Notes under the pieces: generated by a model
What the model was told of the DNA's origin: nothing
The model's database searches: none
The model's input: the letters and a program-made list of their open reading frames with translations, nothing else
Shown: positions 1 through 10,060 of the stretch, piece by piece
Position numbering within the stretch: position 1 is the stretch's first letter
How the letters are laid out: each line of letters opens with the position of its first letter
Source: Bufo bufo
Lineage: Eukaryota; Chordata; Amphibia; Anura; Bufonidae
Direction: 5' to 3'
Assembly (NCBI RefSeq): GCF_905171765.1
Contig: NC_053392.1
Location: 452,078,722 to 452,142,721 of the forward strand
Length of the DNA: 64,000 nucleotides
Program-made: the position numbers and the translations under genes

Positions 1-805
1 ATATGAGACTTTGTAAGAAAAAAATAATAATAATAATTTTCGTTAACTTGGGCCAAAAAAAATGTCTGAATGGAGCCTTACAGGGGGGTGATCAATGACA
101 GGGGGGTGATCAGGGAGTCTATATGGGGTGATCACCCCCCTGTCATTGATCACCCCCCTATAAGGCTCCAATCAGATGTCCGTATGTGTTTTGCGGATCC
201 GATCCATGCATCAGTGGATCCGTAAAAATCATACGGACATCTGAATGCAGCCTTACAGGGGGGTGATCAGGGAGTCTATATGGGGTGATCACCTCAGTCA
301 TTGATCACTCCCCTGTAAGGCTCCATTCAGACGTCCGTATGTGTTTTGCGGATCCGATCCATCTATCAGTGGATCCGTAAAATTCAGAGGTCCGTATGAA
401 TGGAGCCTTACAGGGGGGTGATCAATGACAAGGGGGTGATCAGGGAGTCTATATGGGGTGATCAGGGGGTGATCAGTGGTTCATAAGGGGTTAATAAGTG
501 ACAGGGGGGGGGGGTGTAGTGTAGTGGTGTTTGGTGCTACTTTACTGAGCTACCTGTGTCCTCTGGTGGTCGATCCAAACAAAAGGGACCACCAGAGGAC
601 CAGGTAGCAGATATATTAGACGCTGTTATCATAACAGGCTGGAGATCCACTCGCTTACCTTCCGATCCTGTAAACGCGCACGCCTGTGTGCGCGCGTTCA
701 CAGGAAATCTCGCGTCTCGCGAGAGGATGTGCCTGCGCGTCCAGGAGGAATGAATCAACCACCTCCAGGACGCGTCGCTGCGTTCGGCGGTCCGGAGGTG
801 GTTAA
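1..805. mobile_element. piggyBac-type element end, entering from left of window
   Basis: The segment ends in GGTCCGGAGGTGG followed by TTAA (802-805). This is nearly the same terminus as the right end of the 6-kb piggyBac at 18264 and the left end of the element at 37809. Positions 60-500 are tandem and inverted copies of a short module built on GGGGTGATCA and GGATCCG. About 540-620 shares with 38040-38120 a block containing CCTCTGGTGGTC, in the opposite orientation. No transposase is visible in this part. I infer a non-autonomous piggyBac relative of the 37809-40984 type. Confidence 0.75.
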
Positions 806-812
806 ACAGTTA

Positions 813-1239
813 TTAACCCCTTGGTGACCTCTGCTGTACGTGTATGGTGAAAGTCGCCACTTTAAAGATAGCGCCCACTCGCACATGCAGAAAGCGCCTG
901 CCGGATACGGGAAAACGTATGCCAACTGATGGCATTTGTAAGACGTATCAGGATACTGATCAATCTTAAAAATGCCTGATCAGTACGCAGACCGGAAGGA
1001 CAGATCCGGCATTCCAGTATTTTGAATGCAGAGTCCGGCACTAATACATTCCTATGGGGAAAAAAATGCCAGATCCATCATTCAGGCAAGTCTTCAGTTT
1101 TTTTGGGCCGGAGATAAAACCGTAGCATTGCTCTCCATTCAGAATGCATGGGGATACAACTGATCAGTTCTTTTCCGGCATTGAGCCATTTTGACGGAAC
1201 TCAGTGCCGGAAAAGAAAAACGCAAGTGTGAAAGTACCC
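813..1239. mobile_element. Fragments: TTAA element end and truncated MITE
   Basis: Positions 813-816 are TTAA followed by CCCCTTGGTGACC, resembling the left end of the TTAA element at 22981. No matching right end was found, so it is a truncated copy. The stretch 960-1239 is rich in CCGGCA/GATCAG motifs and ends in AACGCAAGTGTGAAAGTACCC, abbreviated here as the complement of the (T)ACTTTCACACTTGCG end of the MITEs at 8466 and 53814. No gene is visible. Confidence 0.45.
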
Positions 1240-1382
1240 TTAACTCCTTAAGGACAGCGCTTTATTTCATCTTAAGGACCAGGCCATTTTTTGCAAATCT
1301 GACCAGTGTCACTTTAAGTGGTGATAACTTTAAAACGCTTCGACTTATCCAGGCCATTCTGAGATTGTTTTTTCGTCACATA

Positions 1383-2250
1383 CAGACCAAAAGTTTGGAC
1401 ACCTTCTCATTCAAAGAGTTTTCTTTATTTTCATGACTATGAAGGCATCAAAACTATGAATTAACACGTGGAATTATATACATAACAAACAAGTGTAAAA
1501 CAACTGAAAATATGTCATATTCTAGGTTCTTCAAAGTAGCCACCTTTTGCTTTGATTACTGCTTTGCACACTCTTGGCATTCTCTTGATGAGCTTCAAAA
1601 GGTAGTCCCCTGAAATGGTCTTCCAACAGTCTTGAAGGAGATGCTTAGCACTTGTTGGCCCTTTTGCCTTCACTCTGCGGTCCAGCTCACCCCAAACCAT
1701 CTCGATTGGGTTCAGGTCCGGTGACTGGAGGCCAGGTCATCTGGCGCAGCACCCCATCACTCTCCTTCATGGTCAAATAGCCCTTACTTTCAAAGTTTTC
1801 CCAATTTTTCGGCTGACTGACTGACCTTCATTTCCTAAAGTAATGATAGACACTCGTTTTTCTTTACTTAGAATTTGTATTATGGCAAGAAAAAAGCAGC
1901 TAACAGTCTATTCAGTAGGACTATCAGCTGTGTATCCACCTGACTTCTCAACGCCACTGATGGTCCCAACCCCATTTATAAGGCAAGAAATCCCACGTAT
2001 TAAACCTGACAGGGCACACCTGTGAAGTGAAAACCATTTCAGGGGACTACCTCTTGAAGCTCATCAAGAGAATGCCAAGAGTGTGCAAAGCAGTAATCAA
2101 AGCAAAAGGTGGCTACTTTGAAGAATCTAGAATATGACATATTTTCAGTTGTTTCACACTTGTTTGTTATGTATATAATTCCACATGTGTTAATTCATAG
2201 TTTTGATGCCTTCATAGTCATGAAAATAAAGAAAACTCTTTGAATGAGAA
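1383..2250. mobile_element. Tc1-family deletion derivative inserted in piggyBac copy A
   Basis: The left terminus CAGACCAAAAGTTTGGACAC directly follows a TA (1381-1382). About 1400-1720 and 2040-2240 are inverted complements that correspond to the two ends of a vertebrate Tc1 element, including the block CTTTGATTACTGCTTTGCAC. The transposase coding region is absent; only untranslated ends remain with a short unrelated-looking centre. The right inverted terminus is missing: the sequence passes from GAATGAGAA into piggyBac sequence. Compared with copy C, about 90 bp of piggyBac next to the insertion has also been lost, so one deletion removed both. The family assignment is from recognition of the conserved end sequence. 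Confidence 0.75.
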
Positions 2251-2395
2251 AAGTTTCAATTTCTCTACTTCTATAATACCTCCAAAAATTGTTATTACTT
2301 TACATTCCCTATATGTCTACTTCATGTTTGGATCATTTTGAGAATGACATTTTAGTTTTTGGGGATGTTACAAGGGTTAGAAAGTTTTCAGAAAT

Positions 2396-3250
2396 TTAAA
2401 AAAACCCAATTTTTAGGGACCAGTTCAGGTCTGAAGTCACCTTGTGAGGCTCCTCAACCGTGACCTCCCTTCCGGGTACATAGGCCTGTACAAATTTGGC
2501 CCCAAAGTGATCAATGACCGGCCTGATTTTGCACAGGGGGTCATAGGCAGGATCACCTTGGGGGAACCATGCTGCATTTCCGGATGGCCTCAAACTGGGA
2601 GCGTGTCATGGCCGTACTGTAAAGTGGGGTAAGTGGGGTCTGGTAGAGGATGTCCCCAATCCAGTAATGCCTGACACTAGGTTTCTTGACTAGGCCCATA
2701 TGCAGCACGAGGCCCAAAAATGTCCTCATCTCGGCTGCACTGACCGGAGTCCAGCCACCGGGCCTAGCCAAAAAGGAGCCCAGGTGTTGAGCAACTAACT
2801 GTTAGGCGTACAGGTTTGTTTGCTCCACCATTAGATTTACAAAGTGGTCACTGAAAAAAAGACAAAAAAAAAATAATATTCAGTGAAGCCCACTGTGGAA
2901 ATCTGGATTCCTGATTGGCCTACAAACTCAGGAATCACGGGCTCAAACCGCTCTGGGGTACACCAGACAAGTTCACCAGTAGGGGGCTCCGGTGGATTTA
3001 ACTGGTGGGCCGGAAAACTAGTACGAGCCCCAGAGCTGCTCGTACTAGGGTGGGCCACAGGGTCCCTAGCATGGCGGACCCCTTGCTCTGCCGCTTGGGG
3101 GCTCATCATCGCTAGATGAGGACGCGGATGACAAAAGGAAAGTGGGGTCATCCTAGTCCTCACTGGGACTCTCGAACTCTGAGGCAAGCTCGGCGTATGC
3201 CTCCTCTGCCGAGAACATCCGGCAGGCCATAGGGGAGTGTGTGTCTGCAT
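2396..3250 (-). pseudogene. piggyBac transposase fragment, copy A
   Basis: Minus-strand pieces align with the copy C transposase. The first (2837-3250) includes DPVAHPSTSSSGARTSF and PPEPPTGELVWCTPERFEP. The second (2553-2771) includes GWTPVSAAEMRTFLG and HMGLVKKPSVRHYW. A third reaches AKFVQAYVPGREVTVEE. Frames change at least twice. The copy stops just at the first catalytic Asp block: the position reads TVEEP, with no DES motif. The segments carrying the second and third catalytic Asp residues and the C-terminal Cys-rich domain are deleted. It cannot encode an active transposase. Confidence 0.8.
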
Positions 3251-3617
3251 GCGTGTTAAACTTTATTTGGTGTGCGTGTGTGTGGGGACACGGGTGTTCG
3301 TGAACTCATCCTAAACCTAAACAGGCAAAAAAAAAAATGGGGAAAAAAATAAAATAAATCAAAAAAAAAATCGCTGATCAAACGTCCAAATTTGATCAGC
3401 AGTGGGGTGTGCGATGTGCTAACAGTGGCCGGACGCTAAGAGTGCCGGCCACAGTCAGCGTACGCACACAAAATAAATATAAAAAAAAACCTGCCTGCGC
3501 CCCACAAAAGTTGTGGGGGCAGGGGGGTGGGGCAAGCTGCTACACCCCTGGGGGGTCTAGGGTCACACAGCTGTGCTGTGGACCCCAGACACCCGATTTA
3601 GGGTGATGCAATCAGTA

Positions 3618-4596
3618 AGGCCTCTTTCTCACGGGCATTGCGGAAAAATGTGCGGGTACGTTCTGGGAACACCCGCGATTTTTCTGCACGAGTGCAAAAC
3701 ATTGTAATGCGTTTTGCACTCGCGTGAGAAAAATTGCGCGTGTTTGGTACCCAAACCCGAACTTCTTCACAGAAGTTCGGGCTTGGGATCGGTGTTCTGT
3801 AAATAGTATTATTTTCCCTTATAACATGGTTATAAGGGAAAATAATAGCATTCTGAATACAGAATGCATAGTAAAACATCGCTGGAGGGGTTAAAAAAAA
3901 ATAATAAATTTCAACTCGCCTTAGTCCACTTGTTCGCGGCCCGGCATCTCCTTCTGGCTTCATCTGATCTCTGTGCAGCAACAGGACCTGTGGTGACATC
4001 ATTCCGGTCATCACATGGTACGTCACATGATCTTTTACCATGGTAAAAGATCATGTGACGTACCATGTGATGACCGGAGTGACGTCATCAAATGTCCTTG
4101 ACCTATAATTAATGCTCACCACAGGTCCTATTCAGTAAAGGGGACAGAAGTGATACCGGGCTACGCGATCAAGTGGATTAAAGGAGAGTTAAATTTTTTT
4201 TATTATTTTTTTTTAACCCCTTCAGCGCTGTTTTACTATGCATTCTGTATTCAGAATGCTATTATTTTCCCTTATAACCATGTTATAAGGGAAAATAATA
4301 ATGATCGGGTCTCCATCCCGATCGTCTCCTAGCAACCATGTGTGAAAATCGCACCGCATCCGCACTTGCTTGCGGATGCTTGGTATTTTCACGCAACCCC
4401 ATTCATTTCTATAGGGCTTGCGTTACGTGAAAAACGCACAAAGAGGAGCATGCTGCGATTTTCACGCAACGCACAAGTGATGCGTGAAAATCACCGCTCA
4501 TGTGAACAGCCCCATAGAAATGAATGGGTCAGGATTCCGTGCGGATGCAATGCGTTCACCTCCCGCAACGCATCCGCATGGAAAACTCGCTCGCTC
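3618..4596. mobile_element. TA-flanked fold-back MITE inserted in piggyBac copy A
   Basis: The left end follows a TA (3616-3617) and starts AGGCCTCTTTCTCACGGGC, the style of the other TA-flanked MITEs in this window. About 3800-3890 (TATTATTTTCCCTTATAAC, GCATTCTGTATTC) is repeated inverted at 4205-4300, so most of the element folds on itself. The centre has a perfect palindrome (listed separately). The right terminus appears truncated at the boundary with copy A sequence near 4600. There is no coding potential. The superfamily is not determinable from what I see. Confidence 0.65.
4003..4078. repeat. Perfect 76-bp palindrome
   Basis: Two 38-base arms meet at 4040/4041 with no spacer (ACCA|TGGT). 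I checked each base of the arms and found no mismatch. It begins TCCGGTCATCACATGG and ends with the complement. It lies in the centre of the fold-back MITE at 3618-4596. Imperfect complementarity continues outward for about 10 bases. Confidence 0.9.
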
Positions 4597-5159
4597 CCTA
4601 AATATCCCTGCCTAATCTAACTTGTCCCTAGCCTTTCCCTAAATACCTGTTGGTGCTGGGGCACAGATGGGGTGCTGGATCCTGATCTCTGCACAGATGG
4701 GGGGTGCTGGCTCTGAGACACGACGCAGCGCTCCTCTCTCCTCGGGCTTCCGGACTGAAAAGGACAATGAGAGGCGATCCTGAGAGGCAATGTCACCATC
4801 ACCTCTCAGGATCGCAGGATGGTGATTGGTGGTGTATTATCACACCACCGATCACCATCCTGTTCCGGGTTATCAGGTCCCCAGAGACCCAAATAACCCA
4901 GAAACGCAGCAAACCGCAAGTCTGAATTGACCTGCGGTTTGCTGCGATCGCCTACAGGACACACACACACACACTGTTCAGAGACGCACATTTTTCCTTC
5001 ACTGAAAATCTCCCATTTAAGAAGTGCCAATAAGTTCTCAATAGGTTAAAATAAAAAGAGAAAAGTCAGTCCTGTGTCCCAACACGGACAGTTACTTGCG
5101 CTGCTGCTGGTCCCGGAGTAGTGTGGTAGGTAATTCACACTGGATATACATATAATGAA

Positions 5160-5990
5160 GGTTTTGGAACCGCGCTGCTTGAGACTATAGTGAATAGCAC
5201 AGGGCACCGGCCCCTCTCCTCTTCACCCAAAGGATCCGATCTTCCACAGACCTCCTCCTCTACAGGGTTTAAGAAGATTGGCAGAATAGTGAAGCACCCT
5301 TTTGCAAGTTGGTTTAAAAGGTTTTATTCTACTCACAAGAGTCGGTAGACAAAAAGCATATAACACAATAAAACCGTCACGTTCCTGCCCGACCCGGGTT
5401 TCGCTGCCTCGCTTCTTCAGGGGCGACAACTGCGCATGTCCGCAGTAGGGCCCTTTAAATAGCCCAGCTTATCCCATTACATGAGCTGGTATTTATCCGG
5501 ATCATATCCCAAAGTTACAAACAGTTTCAAATCATACATATTAAAATTACAAACTGTAATCTTTTTATACATTCAAAATAAAAGTAAAATAAAAGTTTCT
5601 CTTGCTATTATAAACTTGTTCACATATTCACCCTTTCGGGTTACCGCAATTCTGTTTAATAGGTATACTTCTTCAACCTACTACTAAACATTTCTATCCC
5701 ACATCATAGCAGCCGATATCTTAAATCCCTCAAGCTTTACCTACAATGTTCATAGTGCCGTCACCTAGGCTCCGCCCACTCCAGGAACGTCATTCAGGTA
5801 TTCTCGACCTCGCCTCCTCCCTCCGACGCCCACATCACGATGTACCACCGCCCAATTGAACGGTCAGACCTTCATGACGTCGCTCAAAGGTCCTCAAGAG
5901 GCAAGGTAAAGAAAACCTGAATAGCGCTACCAATAGAGACACTCTACGGAACTCCGCTCCATTTTTTTTGGATAACATACAGTTAATATT
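5160..5990 (-). repeat. Left inverted arm of the Penelope-like element
   Basis: 5160-5944 is the reverse complement of 6718-7523 with few differences. At about 5945 the match jumps: 5946-5987 is the reverse complement of about 6320-6362 inside the ORF. The arm is therefore an inverted 3' fragment lacking about 355 bp between the end of the 3' region and the middle of the ORF. The arms are long enough to fold into a roughly 0.8-kb hairpin. Confidence 0.85.
5387..5424 (-). ncRNA. Hammerhead ribozyme motif, left (inverted) Penelope arm
   Basis: This is the complement of the motif at 7236-7273, with the same core: GCCC stem I, CTGAAGA, short stem II, GAAA, then GTC and GGGC closing stem I. All core bases are intact on the minus strand. 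Confidence 0.75.
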
Positions 5991-6717
5991 TGTTAATAAA
6001 TGTATGAGAGAAAAAGTGAAAAGGGCTGATAGGGACTATAGGTTCTCCTTCGTGACAAAATACTGCTCGATGTCTGACAATATTAAAAAAGTGGTGAAAA
6101 AGAACTGGGGAATATTAAAGAACGATCCAATATTGGGAAAAATTATACCAGACAATCCCTCCTTTATTTTTAGGAAAGCGGCTAGTATTAGAACAAAGCT
6201 TGTGCACAGAGCTATCCCCCCAGTGAATATAAAGTTAAATAAGGAAGGAGGAAAATTCACTTGGTGTGGATTTTGTGCAGGGTGTAAGAACCGGAATACA
6301 AAAGAATGGCAGAGAAATATTAACTGTATGTTATCCAAAAAGAATGGAGCGGAGTTCCGTATAAGAGGAAACTGCTCGTGCGAAAATGAGGGCATCATAT
6401 ACGTGCTGGAGTGCCCCTGTGGGCTCCAGTACGTGGGTAGGACGGTAAGGAAGCTGAAAGTTAGGATACAAGAACACCTACGGAACATCAAAAAAGGTCT
6501 GATGACCCACAGTGTATCAGCCCACTTCAAGCTCACGCATGGAAAAAATCAGCGGGGCTTGAAATTTGCTGGAGTAGAAATTGTCAAGCCACACTGGTGA
6601 GGAGGGGATTCGTTGGCACAAATTAATAGAAAAGAGGTAGAGTGGATCTACCAGCTAGGGACCCTACAACCAGGTGGGCTGAACATAGAATTTGATTTGA
6701 AACCATGCATATTGTAA
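5968..6717 (+). pseudogene. Penelope-like GIY-YIG endonuclease ORF (C-terminal part, one nonsense codon)
   Basis: In Penelope-like elements the GIY-YIG domain nicks target DNA for reverse transcription. The visible protein starts after an N-terminal truncation. Residues about 98-140 hold Cys pairs (WCGFCAGCKN, NCSCEN), a Cys-rich linker usual before this domain. The nuclease core follows: GIIYVLECPCG at about 142-152, YVGRT at 155-159, then Arg 166 and His 170. A TGA at 6598-6600 interrupts it after KPHW. Reading through in frame continues GGDSLAQINRKEVEWIYQ and ends NIEFDLKPCIL with TAA at 6715-6717, so the TGA is a simple point lesion. The first 20 or so codons overlap the inverted-arm junction and are not native N-terminus. 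Confidence 0.8.
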
Positions 6718-7235
6718 GTGTCTCTATTGGTAGCACTATTCAGGTTTTCTTTACCTTGCCTCTTGAGGGCCTTTGAGCGACGTCATGAAGGTCTGACCGT
6801 TCAATTGGGCGGTGGTACATCGTGATGTGGGCGTCGGAGGGAGGAGGAGAGGTCGAGAATACCTGAATGACGTTCCAGGAGTGGGCAGAGCCTAGGTGAC
6901 GGCACTATGAACATTGAAGGTAAAGCTGGAGGGATTTAAGATATCGGCTGCTATGATGTGGGATAGAAATGTTTAGTAGTAGGTTGAAGAAGTATACCTA
7001 TTAAACAGAATTGCGGTAACCCGAAAGGGTGAATATGTGAACAAGTTTATAATAGCAAGAGAAACTTTTATTTTACTTTTATTTTGAATGTATAAAAAGA
7101 TTACCGTTTGTAATTTTAATATGTATGATTTGAAACTGTTTGTAACTTTGGGATATGATCCGGATAAATACCGGCTCATGTAATGGGATAAGCTGGGCTA
7201 TTTAAAGGGCCCTACTGCGGACATGCGCAGTTGTC

Positions 7236-7273
7236 GCCCCTGAAGAAGCGAGGCAGCGAAACCCGGGTCGGGC
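7236..7273 (+). ncRNA. Hammerhead ribozyme motif, right Penelope arm
   Basis: Stem I strands are GCCC (7236-7239) and GGGC (7270-7273), fully complementary. Between them lie the CTGANGA box (CTGAAGA, 7240-7246), a short stem II (7247-7257), GAAA (7258-7261), a short CCCGGG stem III, and TC (7268-7269). Predicted cleavage is after C7269. This is the minimal type I arrangement known from Penelope-like pseudo-LTRs. All conserved core positions are present. Confidence 0.8.
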
Positions 7274-8465
7274 AGGAACGTGACGGTTTTATTGTGTTAT
7301 ATGCTTTTTGTCTACCGACTCTTGTGAGTAGAATAAAACCTTTTAAACCAACTTGCAAAAGGGTGCTTCACTATTCTGCCAATCTTCTTAAACCCTGTAG
7401 AGGAGGAGGTCTGTGGAAGATCGGATCCTTTGGGTGAAGAGGAGAGGGGCCGGTGCCCTGTGCTATTCACTATTGACCGGGGAACATAGTCTCAAGCAGC
7501 GCGGTTCCAAAACCTTCATTATCAAGTTCTCAATAGGGGTTAGGTCAAGAAAGGAAGGGGACCATGTGATTATTCTTTCATCCTTAAGACCTTTACTAGC
7601 TAGCCATTTAGTGGAGTATGTGATGGAACATTGTCCTACATAAAAAGCATGGTTTTCTTCAAAGATGTAGACTTTTTCCTTTAAGTTTGGGAGTTGAATT
7701 TCAGTCCATCTTCACGAAAAAGGTCCTCATTAATACCAGTCCATAACAAAACCCCACCCACTACCTTGCTGGCTTCTGAGTAGAAGTGGAGCTCTGTGCC
7801 GTTATTAATCCAGCCACAGGCTTGTCAATCTGGGCCAGCAAGAGTCACTCATCTCATCAGTCCATAAATAATTTGAGGGTTCATTACCTTGGCCAAGTGT
7901 CTGAGCACCGAATGCCTTGTACTTCTGGGCACTCCAGGGAGGTTGCAGTTGTGGAATATATGACAGCAATGGAAGATATTGGGTTCCTGGTCGCTCCATG
8001 TTTGATTCTTCTTAAATCTCCGGCAGTCAATTTGGAAATTTTTTATTTTTATTTTTTTAACTCAACACGCTTTTTGCGACCCTGTTGACCATTTGCAACA
8101 AAATGTTTGATGGTTCTGTGATTACGCCCCAATATCTTAGCAATTTCAAGGGCGCTGCATCCCTTTGAAAGACTTAATTTTTGACTTTTCAGAGTCAGTT
8201 AAATCTTTATTGGCCCATTTTGCCAGAGAAAAACAGGGGCCTAAAATTATGCACACCTTGATAAAGGGTCTTGATCTTTTTAGGCCACACACTCTTTCGT
8301 TGCACAAACACACATCACCTCATCATGCTTTAACCCAATAAGCATTCAAATTTATACAGCTTTGAGTGGGAAAATATGCATAAAAATGATATGGTCAAAA
8401 TACTCACTTGCCTAATAATTGCACACACAGTGTAGTCAGTAGTGAATACACATTCAGAATGCATA

Positions 8466-8860
8466 AGGCTACTTTCACACTTGCGTTTTTTTTGCCTGAT
8501 CTGGCAGGGTACAGAAAAAACCATATGAACGGATCTGGTTGTATTATCTTTAACATAGCAATGACGAACAACACTGAAAGTCAATAGGGAACGTATCCGT
8601 TTTCTATTGTATCAGAGAAAACTGATCCTTCCCCATTGACTTGCATTGTGGGTCACGTTGGATCTGTTTTGAACCACATCCCATGACGTAAAGAAAACCG
8701 CAGCTCTCCAGTATGGGAACGCAACCAAACGGAACGCACTTTGGAGTATTCTGTTCAGTTCTGTTTCGTTCCCATTGCCAATGATTGGGGACAAAACGTA
8801 AGTGTTTTTCTCCAGTATTGAGATACTCTGCCAGATAAGAGAAATACTAGTGTGAAAGTC
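8466..8860. mobile_element. TA-flanked MITE with ACTTTCACAC termini
   Basis: The left end reads AGGCTACTTTCACACTTGCG after TA; the right end is the complement of GACTTTCACACTAG. The interior carries paired blocks such as GATCTG/CAGATC and CGTTCCCATT. It is non-coding. The same termini are seen at 10627, 53814 and in fragments elsewhere. Confidence 0.7.
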
Positions 8861-9202
8861 AGTCAGTAGTGAGAACACAAGTATGTAGTATGCAGAGGGA
8901 GTGAGTGATCGCTGACCAGCAGATGCAGTGCAGGTACGCTTTCAGCATCCTGAATCAACACGATTACAAGGCCCAGCCAATCACAGACCTCGCAATCAGG
9001 GCTATATATTCATCTGCCCCCTCCAGCAACTGATTCTTTTTTAAGATAGAGAGTGAAAAAACCCTGCATGCAGGACTTTTTTCCCAGTCTAAAATAACGG
9101 ATTTCAGGTGGAAATGGCTAAAACGGATGCAATATGTGCATAGCGAATGCCTAAAACACAGGATCTATTTTTTTTGCTGTTTGAGATGGCAGACTTGGAA
9201 GG
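8861..9202. other. No recognisable feature
   Basis: I see no ORF of note, no terminal repeats and no similarity to other parts of the window. Confidence 0.5.
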
Positions 9203-9395
9203 GTTTAAGGACAATGCTATCAAATACTAACCAAGTGTATGTAAACTTCTGAGCCACTGAAGAAAAAAACTGAAATAAATCAGTCTCTACTATTATTCTG
9301 ACATGTCACATGCTTGAAATATAAAAGTCATTCTAACTGACCTAAGAGAGGGAATGTGTAAAAGGATTAAAATGGCATGAACTATGAAAAACAGA
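9203..9395 (+). mobile_element. Tc1 (Sleeping Beauty-like) 3' end remnant
   Basis: The segment resembles the 3' end region of the salmonid/amphibian Tc1 lineage, including GTGTATGTAAACTTCTGA, CTACTATTATTCTGACAT and ACTGACCTAA in the expected order. The transposase and the outer terminus are missing. The assignment is from recognition of these blocks. Confidence 0.65.
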
Positions 9396-9700
9396 GCTTT
9401 AATCCCTTCCTGACATGGCCATTTTCCATTTTTAAGGTTTTTTTTTTGCTACTCTGTCTTCACAAAGCAATAAACTATTTTTTCGTATAAGTGTTTTTTT
9501 TTTTTTACTTCACATTTTTTCTTTCTTATTTGAGTCACACTAAGTGATTATAACAGGCAACCATTTGATTGCCAAGTTTATTCTGTAAGGATACTTTATG
9601 CATTACAGAATATAGAATTCAGTATATTCCAAGGCAGTGCTGCCATCTGCAGGCCTTCATTTGAATATAACAGTTAAATGTCAGCAATCGGCCTTATCGC
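9396..9700. mobile_element. Fragment related to the TTAA element at 18295
   Basis: It begins TTAATCCCTTCCTGACATGG, similar to the TTAACCCTTTCAGGACC left end at 18295. The interior shares the order ATTGCC, GTATTCCAAG/ATACCAATAC, AGTGCTGCCATCT with 19130-19225. No right end is recognised. Confidence 0.5.
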
Positions 9701-10060
9701 CAATCACAGACTTTAGCATCAGGGGTCTGCTATGTGACACTGCAGGCACCTGGCTGCTAAGGCACTTGCTCCGCTACACAGAGGAAGCCATCTCCGACAT
9801 CTGCCATACTATTACAGCAGATGTCAGAAAGGTGAATGTAGCTAAGGGGAATGTAAACGTTTCTGATTCAAGAGCTCTTTGTCATGGATTTTCACCAACT
9901 GCTCTGCATAAGTTTTTCAAGGTGAGTAAGTGTGCAATAGTAAAGCCGAAGAAGTAGTTTCTAAAACTCACTCAAGACTTTGAAAACTCTGAGTAGATGA
10001 GTTGATGTGACCAAATGGAGACACAAACAATAGTATTAAAAACCCTCACAATATACTTAC
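9701..10060. other. AFDN intron sequence, nothing else recognised
   Basis: I see no repeat termini or coding similarity. The donor ACTTAC (10055-10060, complement of GTAAGT) for the AFDN exon marks its right limit. Confidence 0.5.

Larger units (their letters stand above)
1240..4955 (-). mobile_element. piggyBac transposon copy A (internally deleted, nested insertions)
   Basis: The left end is TTAA (1240-1243) then CTCCTTAAGGACAG, matching the right end of copy C (61554) in inverse orientation. Sequence at 1255-1380 and 2252-2450 matches 61335-61550 and 60690-60860 of copy C. The transposase N-terminal half follows on the minus strand (2396-3250). Around 2440 the reading runs straight from the middle of the transposase into the element's 3' end, so roughly 2 kb present in copy C (about 58.6 to 60.68 kb) is missing. 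A Tc1 element and a fold-back MITE are inserted. The far end matches copy C up to about 4925, where it meets a mariner remnant without a visible TTAA. Confidence 0.75.
5046..7523 (+). mobile_element. Penelope-like retroelement (5'-truncated, inverted arms)
   Basis: The central ORF carries a GIY-YIG endonuclease typical of the Penelope-like C-terminus, with no reverse transcriptase left. The element is flanked by inverted copies of its 3' region: 5160-5944 is the reverse complement of 6718-7523, as expected for Penelope pseudo-LTR arrangements. Both arms contain a hammerhead ribozyme motif. The 14-bp sequence AAGTTCTCAATAGG occurs at 5032-5045 and 7524-7537 and is the target duplication. The left arm has about 110 extra bases (5046-5160) not present at the right end. 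The family is assigned from GIY-YIG, arm structure and ribozyme together. Confidence 0.85.
4956..8450 (-). mobile_element. Tc1/mariner-family transposon remnant, split by a Penelope-like element
   Basis: Reading leftward, 8447-7538 then 5045-4956 form one decayed element. The right end near 8447 reads (complement) ACTGTGTGTGCAATTATTAG. Translation on the minus strand gives a helix-turn-helix-like EIAKILGRNHRTIKHFVAN near 8100-8160. DDE-domain pieces follow at 7750-7560 (GGVLLWTG, DNVPSHT) and continue past the Penelope insertion as PIENL / ALLKWEIFSEGK at 5045-4985. The insertion therefore sits inside the conserved DLxPIENL motif. Several stops and frameshifts are present. The left terminus was lost at the junction with piggyBac copy A, where a CA run occurs. 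Confidence 0.75.

Noticed and set aside
5223..5429. 68-codon frame repeated at 7231-7437
   Set aside because: It is the Penelope arm read through the hammerhead; duplicated only because the arms are inverted copies.
6036..6536. 166-codon frame opposite the Penelope ORF
   Set aside because: Antisense shadow of the GIY-YIG coding sequence, with no recognisable domain.
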